Shown piece after piece: positions 1-7,206 of a DNA stretch of 44,645 nucleotides (positions are counted from its first letter, which is position 1; each line of letters begins with the position of its first letter). This stretch comes from Lachnospiraceae bacterium (GTDB lineage: Bacteria; Bacillota; Clostridia; Lachnospirales; Lachnospiraceae). The stretch spans positions 1-44,645 of the forward strand of contig JAIKZI010000040.1 of NCBI GenBank assembly GCA_024682375.1. The letters run 5' to 3'. The notes below the pieces were generated by a model that saw only the letters and a program-made list of their open reading frames with translations, made no database searches and was not told the DNA's origin. The translations under genes were made by a program, and so were the position numbers.

Positions 1-44
1 GCCTTACAAGCAGAGGGTCATAGGTTCGAGCCCTATAGGCCCCA
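1..44 (+). tRNA. tRNA-Val(TAC), 3' part only
   Basis: The window opens inside this tRNA. The seven-base loop CTTACAA gives anticodon TAC (Val), followed by a variable region. The T arm has stem ATAGG (20-24), loop TTCGAGC and stem CCTAT (32-36). The 3' acceptor strand AGGCCCC (37-43) and discriminator A (44) close it. No CCA is encoded. The 5' half, including the acceptor partner and D arm, lies outside the window, so the assignment rests on the anticodon loop alone. Confidence 0.85.
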
Positions 45-58
45 GATATTTTCAAAAT

Positions 59-140
59 GGATGGATTCCCGAGTGGCCAAAGGGGACAGACTGTAAATCT
101 GCTGCAAATTGCTTCGGTGGTTCGAATCCACCTCCATCCA
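59..140 (+). tRNA. tRNA-Tyr(GTA)
   Basis: Complete class II tRNA of 82 nt with a long variable arm. The acceptor strands GGATGGA (59-65) and TCCATCC (133-139) pair fully. The anticodon loop CTGTAAA carries GTA. The T arm is GGTGG-TTCGAAT-CCACC (116-132), with discriminator A at 140 and no encoded CCA. It follows tRNA-Val after only 14 nt, so the two are probably cut from one transcript. Confidence 0.97.
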
Positions 141-147
141 CGAAAAA

Positions 148-168
148 TCGCAAATCTCTGATTTGCGA
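148..168 (+). other. Perfect short hairpin after tRNA-Tyr
   Basis: TCGCAAATC and GATTTGCGA form a 9-bp stem with a three-base loop. No U-run follows, so it is not a standard intrinsic terminator. It may be a processing or stability element in the tRNA precursor. Confidence 0.45.
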
Positions 169-180
169 CCCTGACAGTGA

Positions 181-354
181 CTTTTGCTTTTTAAAGTCAC
201 GAGAAGGGCACGTAGTGTTTTTCCTCACCGAGGTTTTTCACGAGGTGAGCAAAACCCCCGGCAGCAACTTTTGCTTTTTAAAGTCGCGAGAGGGGCACGT
301 AGTGTGTTTCCTCACCGAGGTTTTTCACGAGGTGAGCAAAATCCCCGACAGCAA
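181..354 (+). repeat. Two tandem 87-bp direct repeats between tRNA genes
   Basis: Unit 1 is 181-267 and unit 2 is 268-354. They are the same length and differ at only a few positions. Each begins CTTTTGCTTTTTAAAGT and ends CAGCAA. Each contains an inverted repeat CTCACC...GGTGAG that can fold into a hairpin with a purine/T-rich loop. In unit 1 a second hairpin forms from GTGACTTT (177-184) and AAAGTCAC (193-200). Because 87 is a multiple of three, a spurious repetitive reading frame runs through, but it has no ribosome binding site. The block lies between tRNA-Tyr and tRNA-fMet on what is probably one precursor RNA. Its function is unknown. Confidence 0.85.
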
Positions 355-379
355 TTAAAGCTGCAGGTACACACATTAT

Positions 380-453
380 CGCGGGATGGAGCAGTCTGGA
401 AGCTCGTCGGGCTCATAACCCGAAGGTCATAGGTTCAAATCCTATTCCCGCTA
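380..453 (+). tRNA. Initiator tRNA-Met(CAT)
   Basis: The 74-nt gene has anticodon loop CTCATAA, flanked by the three G-C pairs GGG/CCC typical of initiator tRNA. The acceptor is CGCGGGA (380-386) against TCCCGCT (446-452), leaving the first position unpaired (C1 against U72). An unpaired 1-72 position is the hallmark of bacterial initiators. Discriminator A is at 453. The initiator call follows from these two features rather than from the anticodon. Confidence 0.95.
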
Positions 454-471
454 CTTCCAAGGGTTGTAAAA

Positions 472-531
472 GGCGCCCATCGTCTAAAGAATGACGTTGG
501 TTTCCTTTTTCGCAAAGCCCATCGTCTAAAT
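472..531 (+). other. tRNA-Glu-like 5' remnant, core motif present twice
   Basis: GCGCCCATCGTCTAAAG (from about 473) resembles the acceptor and D-arm start of tRNA-Glu. The core GCCCATCGTCTAAA recurs near 518. Neither copy continues into a recognisable anticodon arm, T arm or 3' acceptor strand. I read these as decayed or recombined tRNA fragments, with low confidence. The rest of 454-662 contains small hairpins only: TTGTCG/CGACAA near 555-572, and GTGAAAAC/GTTTTCAC near 597-616. No gene is seen there. Confidence 0.3.
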
Positions 532-662
532 CGGAGATTTATCCGATGGCCGTTTGTCGATAAAACGACAACCGCAAAGCTTAATGTTTTCCTGCATGTG
601 AAAACAAGTTTTCACTGCAGTCCTCCATTAACCTTTGTGCTTTGCTTCTTATCTTGTTATTC

Positions 663-735
<73 letters not shown>

Positions 736-743
736 CTAAAAAG

Positions 744-770
744 ACCACTTCACAGCGAAGTGGTTTTTTT
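744..770 (+). terminator. Intrinsic terminator of the tRNA cluster
   Basis: ACCACTTC (744-751) and GAAGTGGT (757-764) form an 8-bp stem with loop ACAGC, followed by a run of T to 770. It ends the tRNA transcript before the threonine aldolase gene. Confidence 0.9.
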
Positions 771-777
771 ATATAAT
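749..777 (+). promoter_or_regulatory. Promoter for threonine aldolase, overlapping the tRNA terminator
   Basis: TTCACA (749-754, one mismatch to TTGACA), a 17-bp spacer and a perfect TATAAT (772-777) form a strong sigma-A-type promoter. The -35 box lies in the 3' end of the left terminator arm and its loop. The -10 box begins just after the T-run. Predicted transcription starts near 784, ahead of the GGAGG at 798-802. Confidence 0.7.
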
Positions 778-810
778 TTTTTTTCAGATGATTTATCGGA
801 GGAAGATCTT

Positions 811-1833
811 ATGATTTCATTCGCCAGTGACTATGTTGCGGGAGCACATCCCGAGGTTTTAAAAAGACTTGTAGAGACCAATATGGATATCCTGACCGGA
901 TACGGAACGGATACATATACTCTTTCTGCAGCTGAGAAGATAAAAAAGGCATGTAATTGTCCGGATGCAGAAGTTTTTCTTATCAGCGGCGGAACACAGA
1001 CAAATCAGCTTGTGATCAGTACAATGCTTCAGCCTTATGAAGGTGTTATTTCTGCATCAACCGGTCATATTAATGTACATGAAGCCGGTGCAGTTGAATA
1101 TACCGGACATAAGGTTTTATCGATTCCTTCCCATGACGGAAAGGTGGTTTCCGGTGAGCTGAAGGATTATATCAAAGCTTTTTATTCTGATGAGAGCCAT
1201 ACACATATGGTATTTCCCGGAATGCTATATATTTCTTTTCCTACCGAGTACGGAACCATTTATTCCAAGCAGGAATTGACGGATATCTATAACGTATGCA
1301 GGGAATATGACATTTCTTTGTTTATAGATGGTGCCAGACTTGGGTATGGTCTTGCATCAAAAAAGTGTGACATTACTTTACCCGAACTTGCAAAGCTTTG
1401 TGATGTTTTCTATATAGGAGGAACAAAAGTCGGAGCACTTTGCGGCGAGGCTGTTGTTTTTACAGGGAAAGCTCCGAAGCATTTTGAAACGCAGATCAAG
1501 CAACATGGTGCACTTCTTGCCAAGGGAAGATTAAACGGCGTGCAATTTGATGCATTATTTACGGATGATCTTTATATGAAGATAAGTAAACATGCTATAG
1601 AAATGGCGGATAAGCTCATTTCCCTGTTCAGGGAGAGGGGATATGAATTCTTTCTTGATTCTCCCACAAACCAGCAGTTTGTGATCTTTAACAACAAAAA
1701 GCTTAAGGATCTGGAAGGTAAAGTAGGTTTCAGCCTTTGGGAGCCTTATGATGGCGAGCATACAGTAGTAAGATTTGCAACAAGCTGGTCGACTACCGAT
1801 GATGAAATAGAAGAATTAAAGAAATTACTGTAA
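811..1833 (+). CDS. ltaE: Low-specificity L-threonine aldolase / beta-eliminating lyase family
   Basis: A PLP enzyme of fold type I, predicted to cleave L-threonine or L-allo-threonine to glycine and acetaldehyde in the cytosol. The 340-residue product has the usual family length. It shows the N-terminal start FASDYVAGAHPEV, the cofactor-binding FIDGARLGYG and the lysine motif YIGGTKVGA, where K forms the Schiff base. I chose the ATG at 811 because GGAGG stands 8 nt upstream. The frame is open back to 706, but that would begin inside tRNA-Phe. The gene has its own promoter overlapping the tRNA terminator and is monocistronic. Related aldolases act on other beta-hydroxy amino acids, so the exact substrate is open. 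Confidence 0.9.
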   Translation: MISFASDYVAGAHPEVLKRLVETNMDILTGYGTDTYTLSAAEKIKKACNCPDAEVFLISGGTQTNQLVISTMLQPYEGVISASTGHINVHEAGAVEYTGHKVLSIPSHDGKVVSGELKDYIKAFYSDESHTHMVFPGMLYISFPTEYGTIYSKQELTDIYNVCREYDISLFIDGARLGYGLASKKCDITLPELAKLCDVFYIGGTKVGALCGEAVVFTGKAPKHFETQIKQHGALLAKGRLNGVQFDALFTDDLYMKISKHAIEMADKLISLFRERGYEFFLDSPTNQQFVIFNNKKLKDLEGKVGFSLWEPYDGEHTVVRFATSWSTTDDEIEELKKLL

Positions 1834-1834
1834 C

Positions 1835-1863
1835 AAAAAGGAAGCTTTACAGCTTCCTTTTTT
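1835..1863. terminator. Bidirectional intrinsic terminator
   Basis: AGGAAGCT (1839-1846) and AGCTTCCT (1851-1858) pair around the loop TTAC. An A-run lies to the left and a T-run to the right. It serves both convergent genes, the aldolase (plus) and the diguanylate cyclase (minus). Confidence 0.88.
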
Positions 1864-1870
1864 GATCTTC

Positions 1871-3421
1871 TTATAATCCTGATATCCTGAACTGATGCTT
1901 TCCGTTTGTTTTTGCGTTGTAAAGCTGTGTATCGGCTTCGGTGTAAAGAGCCTTAAAGGAAATGCCCGGTGTGGAAACCTTTGCACCTGCGGAGAGGCTT
2001 GTGTAGCCGCCGTAGCCCTTTTCCTCAAGTCCTTCATCGAAGTGCTTGTAGATCTTTCCGAGCATTGTTTCGACTTCACCCTTCTGCTTTACATTTCTTA
2101 AGAATACACAGAACTCGTCACCGCCCAGGCGGCAGGAATAAAGTCTTTGTTCACCGTACTTTTTAAGTACATCGGCAAATGTAGTTAAAACAGCGTCACC
2201 GCACTGGTGACCGTAGTTATCGTTTACACCCTTGAAGTTATCCATATCGAAGATGATGAACACACCGATGCGATCGTTGTTTAAATCCTCTTCAACAAGG
2301 GTCTGGAAATAGGTTCTGTTGTAAAGACCCGTAAGTGTATCGTGGATCGCAAGTTCCTGGATCTTCTCCATTGTTACGAAATGTTCGGTGGAATCGTTAA
2401 CCCAGAGCATATAGCCCATGATGTAGTTGCTTTCAGCAAGAGGTTCAATGGAGAATTCGTATATGTGACCTTCGTTTTCCCAGGTCTTTCTTTCTCCTTT
2501 AAATACATCACGTAATACCGGATGGTTCATCATATCTGCTTCGTCGCGGATAAATCCGAACACTTCTTTGATACGCTTGTTTTGATACTGCAGATGATAT
2601 TTTGGATCCACAACCAGGATACCTTCCTTGCAGTGTTCCATAGCATTGCTTCCTGCCTGGATCTGTGAATCGAAGAAGCCGTACTTGATGAAACAGAAGT
2701 AAAGGCACACACCTGCGGCCGCAAGGCCGATTCCCGGGATCTCATACCCGCCGGTAATACCGGTAACGGTAAGTATGTAAGGAAGCCAGGAAAAACCAAG
2801 TGCGATCAAAACGAATATCAGTCGTTTCTTCTGCAAGGGTGAAGCTTCTTTTAAATCCCTTATACAGAAGTAAGCCATAAATCCTGACAATACCATGATG
2901 TAAAGTAAAACAACGTAGAATCCTACGTTATGATCAAGTAAGGGAATGGAGACCGTCGGTTCTCGGAACATCTTGATGGACCGGTAAAAGATTTTGGTAA
3001 ACCGGGTGGACATCAGACATAACAGCGCCAAAACCGAAAAGACCGTCAAACCGTAATAGACCTTTAGAGGAACCTTGATCCGACATAGTTGGGTGACAAA
3101 GAACAGTGCGCCTATAAAAAGAACCATCTCCCCGAAATACTGGGTGATACAGGCGACAAATATGCCATCGACGGTATCGACAAGTATCTCCTCGATAAAA
3201 CCGACAATATAGATGATACCGCCCATCTCAAACAAAACAACACCGGTCTGAGCCTTGGAAGGTTTCGACTGTATCGTTTTGACCAGGATTATGACGGCAA
3301 CTATGAAAGCGATGAAGTGAAGACCCAGATATAACTGAAACTGCCACGTATACGCCGCGGGATTAGGCCGCGAAGCCATCGCAATTAAATTGAGCTTGTC
3401 AATATAAAGATGAGTATTCAT
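1871..3421 (-). CDS. Membrane diguanylate cyclase (7TM sensor region, PAS-like region, GGDEF)
   Basis: Predicted to make cyclic di-GMP from two GTP in response to a membrane signal. The 516-residue product has about seven hydrophobic segments (residues 27-48, 61-80, 95-112, 119-136, 167-188, 200-218, 228-248), like the 7TM sensor region found before histidine kinases. A PAS-like linker follows (about 255-345), then the GGDEF domain (350-516). The active-site motif GGDEF is intact at 433-437, with the upstream FDMDNFKGVND. No RxxD inhibitory site precedes it, so feedback inhibition by product may be absent. The ATG at 3421 has AGGGG 7 nt upstream. It is transcribed alone, as a terminator separates it from the lipoprotein gene upstream. 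Confidence 0.88.
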   Translation of the reverse strand: MNTHLYIDKLNLIAMASRPNPAAYTWQFQLYLGLHFIAFIVAVIILVKTIQSKPSKAQTGVVLFEMGGIIYIVGFIEEILVDTVDGIFVACITQYFGEMVLFIGALFFVTQLCRIKVPLKVYYGLTVFSVLALLCLMSTRFTKIFYRSIKMFREPTVSIPLLDHNVGFYVVLLYIMVLSGFMAYFCIRDLKEASPLQKKRLIFVLIALGFSWLPYILTVTGITGGYEIPGIGLAAAGVCLYFCFIKYGFFDSQIQAGSNAMEHCKEGILVVDPKYHLQYQNKRIKEVFGFIRDEADMMNHPVLRDVFKGERKTWENEGHIYEFSIEPLAESNYIMGYMLWVNDSTEHFVTMEKIQELAIHDTLTGLYNRTYFQTLVEEDLNNDRIGVFIIFDMDNFKGVNDNYGHQCGDAVLTTFADVLKKYGEQRLYSCRLGGDEFCVFLRNVKQKGEVETMLGKIYKHFDEGLEEKGYGGYTSLSAGAKVSTPGISFKALYTEADTQLYNAKTNGKHQFRISGL

Positions 3422-3517
3422 TAAGTAACCCCTAATACATAATAATGAACATCTAAAATGTATTCTAACACATATTGCGTAAAAATCCCAATGACTTTTG
3501 AATATTCAGAGGATATT

Positions 3518-3545
3518 AAAAAAACCGGTCCGAAGACCGGTTTTT
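3518..3545 (-). terminator. Intrinsic terminator of the lipoprotein gene
   Basis: ACCGGTC and GACCGGT pair around CGAA (3531-3534), a stable tetraloop stem. Read on the minus strand it ends in a run of at least seven U. Confidence 0.9.
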
Positions 3546-3553
3546 GTATCCCA

Positions 3554-4990
3554 TTATTTTCTCTGTGAGTAATAAACGTCAGGATTTAAAACACCTTTCC
3601 TCGATGAGTAGTAAAGTGCCGGATCAAGATCGACATCCGTAGCAACAAGAAGTATCGAGGATTCGTTAATCCACTTGTACAAACCGTTAATGAATTCCGA
3701 GGTATCAACGGTTTCATCGGTCATCTCAAAGTCCATGTTCATGGATTCAACTGAATAAAGAACGGGACTTGGGCTGTAACCAAGGAAAAATACTTCATAT
3801 CTGTAAGAAGATAAGCCCTGTCCGGAATAGAAACTTGAAACAACAAGGTAGGATTTACCTTTAACCGTTGTGGCGAAAGCCTGAACATTTCCCTGATGAG
3901 CAACGCCGTAATCTTTTACATATACCGGAATTTCGGAAAAATGAACCTCATTGCTGTCGGAATCCGTATAGCCTTCAAGTACCTTGATGTATCCGAAGGT
4001 TCCGTTAAAGTCCGCATCGGTTATCTCGCCTTCAAAATCCGAAGGAACAACAAGGGATGTGGTGATCATATCATCAATACCGTCATGAGTCACATCATAA
4101 TAGCAATGATAGATCTCAACTTCTTTTCCTATTTCTGTAATATCATAGTAGCCTGTTTCGGAATTATATCCGCGGAACTTACCCACTTCCACGGAAAGAT
4201 CGGTAAGGATCTTAACCGGTGCAGAGATCATGTAAACCGGAGAATAATCGGGGATGATCGTTTCACCGTATAAATATCCGACGGGAGCACTTATCCATAC
4301 ATTTCTGTCAATGAGTTCTACACGGATGATATCGCCAAAACAAAGATCTCTTAAAGTTCCGTCCGTGGTTTCGGGATCGGGAAGATTGATCATTGAATCC
4401 GAATCGGAATCTTCATCAACATATATGGATAAATAGTTAACGTCTTCGTGATATTCATACTCAACACGGCTTCTTATGATCTTTGCAAAGTATTCGCTGT
4501 CGTAACGGGTGAGAGTATAATCGTCACCGTTCTTTTTAACTATCACAAGACCATACATTGAACATCCGGTTCCGGTACCTTCGCACTCGCAGATGACATA
4601 TTCGCTTTCGCCATCGTTATCAACATCAATTTTTTCTATTTCAGTTCCGTATGATCCCATTGCTATATCCACAGGGATAACAAGATCACCGTCGATGATG
4701 GTAACGGCATCTTCGCCTTCGGGAACATCATAATCAAGCTTTATGCAAATGCTGTGATCGTCGGAGTAGTAATAATATGCATTTTCTTCCTGAACAAAAG
4801 AAGGCTCCGTATCTTCAACTGTCGGAACGGGTTCACTATCGTCGGAAACAGAAGCCGAAGTTTCATCCGATACCGAAACGGAAGTCTCCGTATTTTGTTT
4901 TTCATTGGGATCTGTTACTTCGGTCTTGCCTTTGCAGGCTGCAAAAGTAAAGGAAATTGCCAGAATAAAAAGTGCGAGTTTACGCTTCAA
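3554..4990 (-). CDS. Secreted lipoprotein of unknown function
   Basis: I do not recognise the family. The 478-residue product begins with a lipoprotein signal (MKRKLALFILAISF then the lipobox FAAC), so it should be tethered outside the membrane. A Ser/Glu/Asp-rich linker follows (about 24-65). Two segments resemble calcium-binding D-x-D-x-DG loops of FG-GAP/VCBS proteins: DVDNDGESEY (about 122-131) and DVTHDGIDD (about 298-306). The body is acidic and predicted beta-rich. Translation starts at a TTG codon (4990) with AGGGGAG 6 nt upstream and no better ATG nearby. It is monocistronic, with a likely promoter at 5035-5063 and its own terminator. Confidence 0.75.
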   Translation of the reverse strand: MKRKLALFILAISFTFAACKGKTEVTDPNEKQNTETSVSVSDETSASVSDDSEPVPTVEDTEPSFVQEENAYYYYSDDHSICIKLDYDVPEGEDAVTIIDGDLVIPVDIAMGSYGTEIEKIDVDNDGESEYVICECEGTGTGCSMYGLVIVKKNGDDYTLTRYDSEYFAKIIRSRVEYEYHEDVNYLSIYVDEDSDSDSMINLPDPETTDGTLRDLCFGDIIRVELIDRNVWISAPVGYLYGETIIPDYSPVYMISAPVKILTDLSVEVGKFRGYNSETGYYDITEIGKEVEIYHCYYDVTHDGIDDMITTSLVVPSDFEGEITDADFNGTFGYIKVLEGYTDSDSNEVHFSEIPVYVKDYGVAHQGNVQAFATTVKGKSYLVVSSFYSGQGLSSYRYEVFFLGYSPSPVLYSVESMNMDFEMTDETVDTSEFINGLYKWINESSILLVATDVDLDPALYYSSRKGVLNPDVYYSQRK

Positions 4991-5034
4991 GATGATCTCC
5001 CCTTTCTGATAAAAAACACATAACTGTTACTACA

Positions 5035-5063
5035 ATATTAGATTCAGAAAAGGGGTGATTCAA
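5035..5063 (-). promoter_or_regulatory. Likely promoter of the lipoprotein gene
   Basis: On the minus strand TTGAAT (5058-5063) and TAATAT (5035-5040) are separated by exactly 17 bp. Each box matches the sigma-A consensus at four of six positions. It stands about 45 nt upstream of the TTG start. Confidence 0.4.
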
Positions 5064-5101
5064 GTGAAAAAATCATTATTAAAGAAGAATTAATAAATCC
5101 T

Positions 5102-5485
5102 TTAAGACATATATAAACGACCTTCTTCAAGGTCTTTTTTCATCTGAAGACTGAGAGCTTCAAAGGAGTCGAATTTCATCTCGGGACGCTTGAATTCAAG
5201 AAGCTTCACAAGGATCTCTTTTTCGTAAAGGTCCCCTTCGTAATCGTAAATAAATGTCTCCGCATTTACGGTCCTGTCCTCTTTGACCGTGGGTTTCACT
5301 CCCACATTTGTTATTCCCTTATAGACTTTTCCGTCGATATCCACCAAAGAAAAATAAACCCCGTGGGCAAGCCCGGAGATATCTTCCAAAGGGACGATAT
5401 TTGCGGTTGGGATATCAACGGTGCTTCCCAGTTTTTTCCCGTGAAGGACCGTTCCGTGTAATGTTAAAGGGAACTTAATTTCCAT
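5102..5485 (-). CDS. Stand-alone riboflavin kinase domain (RibF C-terminal half)
   Basis: Predicted to phosphorylate riboflavin to FMN. The product of about 127 residues carries the flavokinase core. It shows GKKLGSTVDIPTANI with the PTAN nucleotide motif, NVGVKPTV, the AETFIYDYEGDLY segment containing the presumed catalytic Glu, and a C-terminal FDSFEALSLQMKKDLEE helix. Bacterial RibF is normally a bifunctional protein of about 310 residues whose N-terminal half makes FAD. That half is missing here. I prefer the ATG at 5485, from which the conserved fold begins. The frame is open upstream to 5530 without a clear ribosome binding site. It is divergent from the histidine phosphatase gene. Confidence 0.82.
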   Translation of the reverse strand: MEIKFPLTLHGTVLHGKKLGSTVDIPTANIVPLEDISGLAHGVYFSLVDIDGKVYKGITNVGVKPTVKEDRTVNAETFIYDYEGDLYEKEILVKLLEFKRPEMKFDSFEALSLQMKKDLEEGRLYMS

Positions 5486-5562
5486 GATTGATTTGACCTT
5501 TTTGTTTTTGTTGTATATATTAAATCTCAAACATTATCGATTTGCAAGTAAAAGGAACGAAC

Positions 5563-6114
5563 ATGCTTTATATAATAAGACACGGCCGGACGGACTGGAA
5601 TGATGAAGAGAAGCTTCAGGGCCGCACGGATATACCCCTTAATGAAGAAGGAAGAAAAATGGCGAGAGAGGCCGCAAAGGAGTATAAGGATATCAATTTC
5701 GATATCGCATTTTGTTCTCCGCTAAGCAGGGCAAAAGAAACCGCGGACATACTTCTTGAAGGAAGAAATATACCTGTAATATATGACGATCGCCTCGCGG
5801 AGATGAGCTTCGGTGTCTGTGAGGGAATGAAATATTATTTTGCCAACAACGATAGTCCCGTCAGCAGGTTTTTTAACGATCCGGAGCATTACGACGATCC
5901 CCCCGAGGGAGCCGAGAGCATGGATGAACTCTTTGAAAGAACGGGAGAGTTCATAAAGGAAAAGGTGAAGCCGGAGCTTGATGCGGGAAAAGATGTTTTG
6001 ATCGTTGGTCACGGTGCCATGAATTCAAGCATAATCTGTCAGGTGAAGAATATGCCCAGGAAGGATTACTGGAGCGCCGGACTTGAAAACTGCAAACTGA
6101 AGCGATTGCTTTAA
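5563..6114 (+). CDS. Histidine phosphatase (phosphoglycerate mutase-like) family protein
   Basis: A cytosolic phosphatase or mutase of the branch with a phospho-histidine intermediate. The 183-residue product begins MLYIIRHGRTDWN, with the RHG catalytic motif. It carries DIAFCSPLSRAKETA, the second-half acid in LAEMSFGVCEG, and the second histidine in VLIVGHGAM near residue 151. Members hydrolyse small phosphate esters (alpha-ribazole phosphate, sugar phosphates and others), so the substrate cannot be named. The start is the ATG at 5563 with AAGGA 6 nt upstream. An in-frame TTG at 5542 lacks a site. It ends at a shared terminator with the convergent GGGtGRT gene. Confidence 0.85.
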   Translation: MLYIIRHGRTDWNDEEKLQGRTDIPLNEEGRKMAREAAKEYKDINFDIAFCSPLSRAKETADILLEGRNIPVIYDDRLAEMSFGVCEGMKYYFANNDSPVSRFFNDPEHYDDPPEGAESMDELFERTGEFIKEKVKPELDAGKDVLIVGHGAMNSSIICQVKNMPRKDYWSAGLENCKLKRLL

Positions 6115-6119
6115 AAAGA

Positions 6120-6153
6120 AAAGCCCCATCCGCATAAACGGACGGGGCTTTGT
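6120..6153. terminator. Bidirectional intrinsic terminator
   Basis: AAGCCCCATCCG (6121-6132) pairs with CGGACGGGGCTT (6139-6150) around the loop CATAAA with one mismatch. A-rich sequence lies to the left and T-rich to the right. It sits between two convergent genes. Confidence 0.85.
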
Positions 6154-6169
6154 TGTATCTGATGAAATA

Positions 6170-7189
6170 TTAGAACTTACCTGCCTTAGCAGCCTCTTCA
6201 ACGGAAACTGCAACAGATACTGTCATACCAACCATGGGGTTGTTACCTGCGCCGATAAGACCCATCATCTCAACGTGAGCGGGAACTGAAGAAGAACCTG
6301 CAAACTGAGCATCGGAGTGCATACGACCCATTGTATCTGTCATACCGTAGGAAGCGGGACCTGCAGCCATGTTATCGGGGTGAAGTGTACGTCCTGTACC
6401 ACCGCCTGATGCAACTGAGAAGTACTTCTTACCTGCATCGGTACGCTCCTTCTTGTAGGTACCTGCAACGGGGTGCTGGAAACGGGTAGGGTTGGTTGAG
6501 TTACCGGTGATGGAAACGTCAACGTTCTCCTTCCACATGATAGCAACACCTTCCTGTACATCGTTAGCGCCGTAGCAGTTAACCTTTGCACGAGGTGAAT
6601 TGGCATCCTTGGAGTAGCACTTACGGAATACTTCCTTAAGCTCGCCTGTGAAGTAATCGTACTCGGTCTCAACATATGTGAATCCATTGATACGGGAAAT
6701 GATCTGAGCAGCGTCCTTACCAAGACCGTTTAAGATAACGCGAAGGGGCTTCTGACGAACCTTGTTAGCCTTCTCTGCGATACCGATAGCACCCTCAGCA
6801 GCTGCGAATGACTCGTGTCCTGCAAGGAATGCGAAGCACTCTGTATCCTCTTCAAGAAGCATCTTACCAAGGTTACCATGTCCAAGACCTACCTTACGGT
6901 GATCAGCAACAGATCCTGGGATACAGAATGACTGAAGACCTTCACCGATAGCTGCTGCAGCATCTGCTGCACGACGGCAGTCCTTCTTGATTGCGATAGC
7001 AGCACCTACAGTGTAAGCCCACTTAGCATTCTCGAAGCAGATACCCTGAACGCCTTCTACCATGTGATATACATCAAGGCCAGCATCTTCTGTGATCTTC
7101 TTTGCTTCTTCGATATCTTTGATACCATATTTTGTTAAAACAGCATTGATCTGATCAATTCTTGCTTCATAATTTTCAAATAAAGCCAT
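6170..7189 (-). CDS. GGGtGRT family protein, function unknown
   Basis: The 339-residue product carries the family's name motif, ASGGGTGRTLHPDNMAAG, near residue 270. It also has several glycine-rich stretches, such as GLGHGNLGK, and an alanine-rich segment near residue 75. No signal peptide or membrane segment is seen. I recognise it as the GGGtGRT family, which has no assigned activity that I know of. Six or so cysteines are scattered without a CxxC pair. The ATG at 7189 has GGGAG 7-8 nt upstream. Only 17 bp separate it from the NifU-like gene upstream, so the two are almost certainly co-transcribed and may act together on an iron-sulfur or redox step; that link is inference. Confidence 0.88.
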   Translation of the reverse strand: MALFENYEARIDQINAVLTKYGIKDIEEAKKITEDAGLDVYHMVEGVQGICFENAKWAYTVGAAIAIKKDCRRAADAAAAIGEGLQSFCIPGSVADHRKVGLGHGNLGKMLLEEDTECFAFLAGHESFAAAEGAIGIAEKANKVRQKPLRVILNGLGKDAAQIISRINGFTYVETEYDYFTGELKEVFRKCYSKDANSPRAKVNCYGANDVQEGVAIMWKENVDVSITGNSTNPTRFQHPVAGTYKKERTDAGKKYFSVASGGGTGRTLHPDNMAAGPASYGMTDTMGRMHSDAQFAGSSSVPAHVEMMGLIGAGNNPMVGMTVSVAVSVEEAAKAGKF

Positions 7190-7206
7190 TGTATATCTCC
7201 CTTCTA

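Noticed and set aside
181-354. CRISPR-like repeat array
   Set aside because: Only two long units in direct contact, with no unique spacers and no cas genes.
184-432. 82-codon plus-strand frame with an internal 29-residue repeat
   Set aside because: It reads through the two 87-bp repeats and into tRNA-fMet, has no ribosome binding site, and the repeat length being a multiple of three explains the open frame.
5065-5092. Tiny plus-strand peptide frame after AGGGG
   Set aside because: Only about nine codons from GTG and no homology; more likely part of the lipoprotein promoter region.
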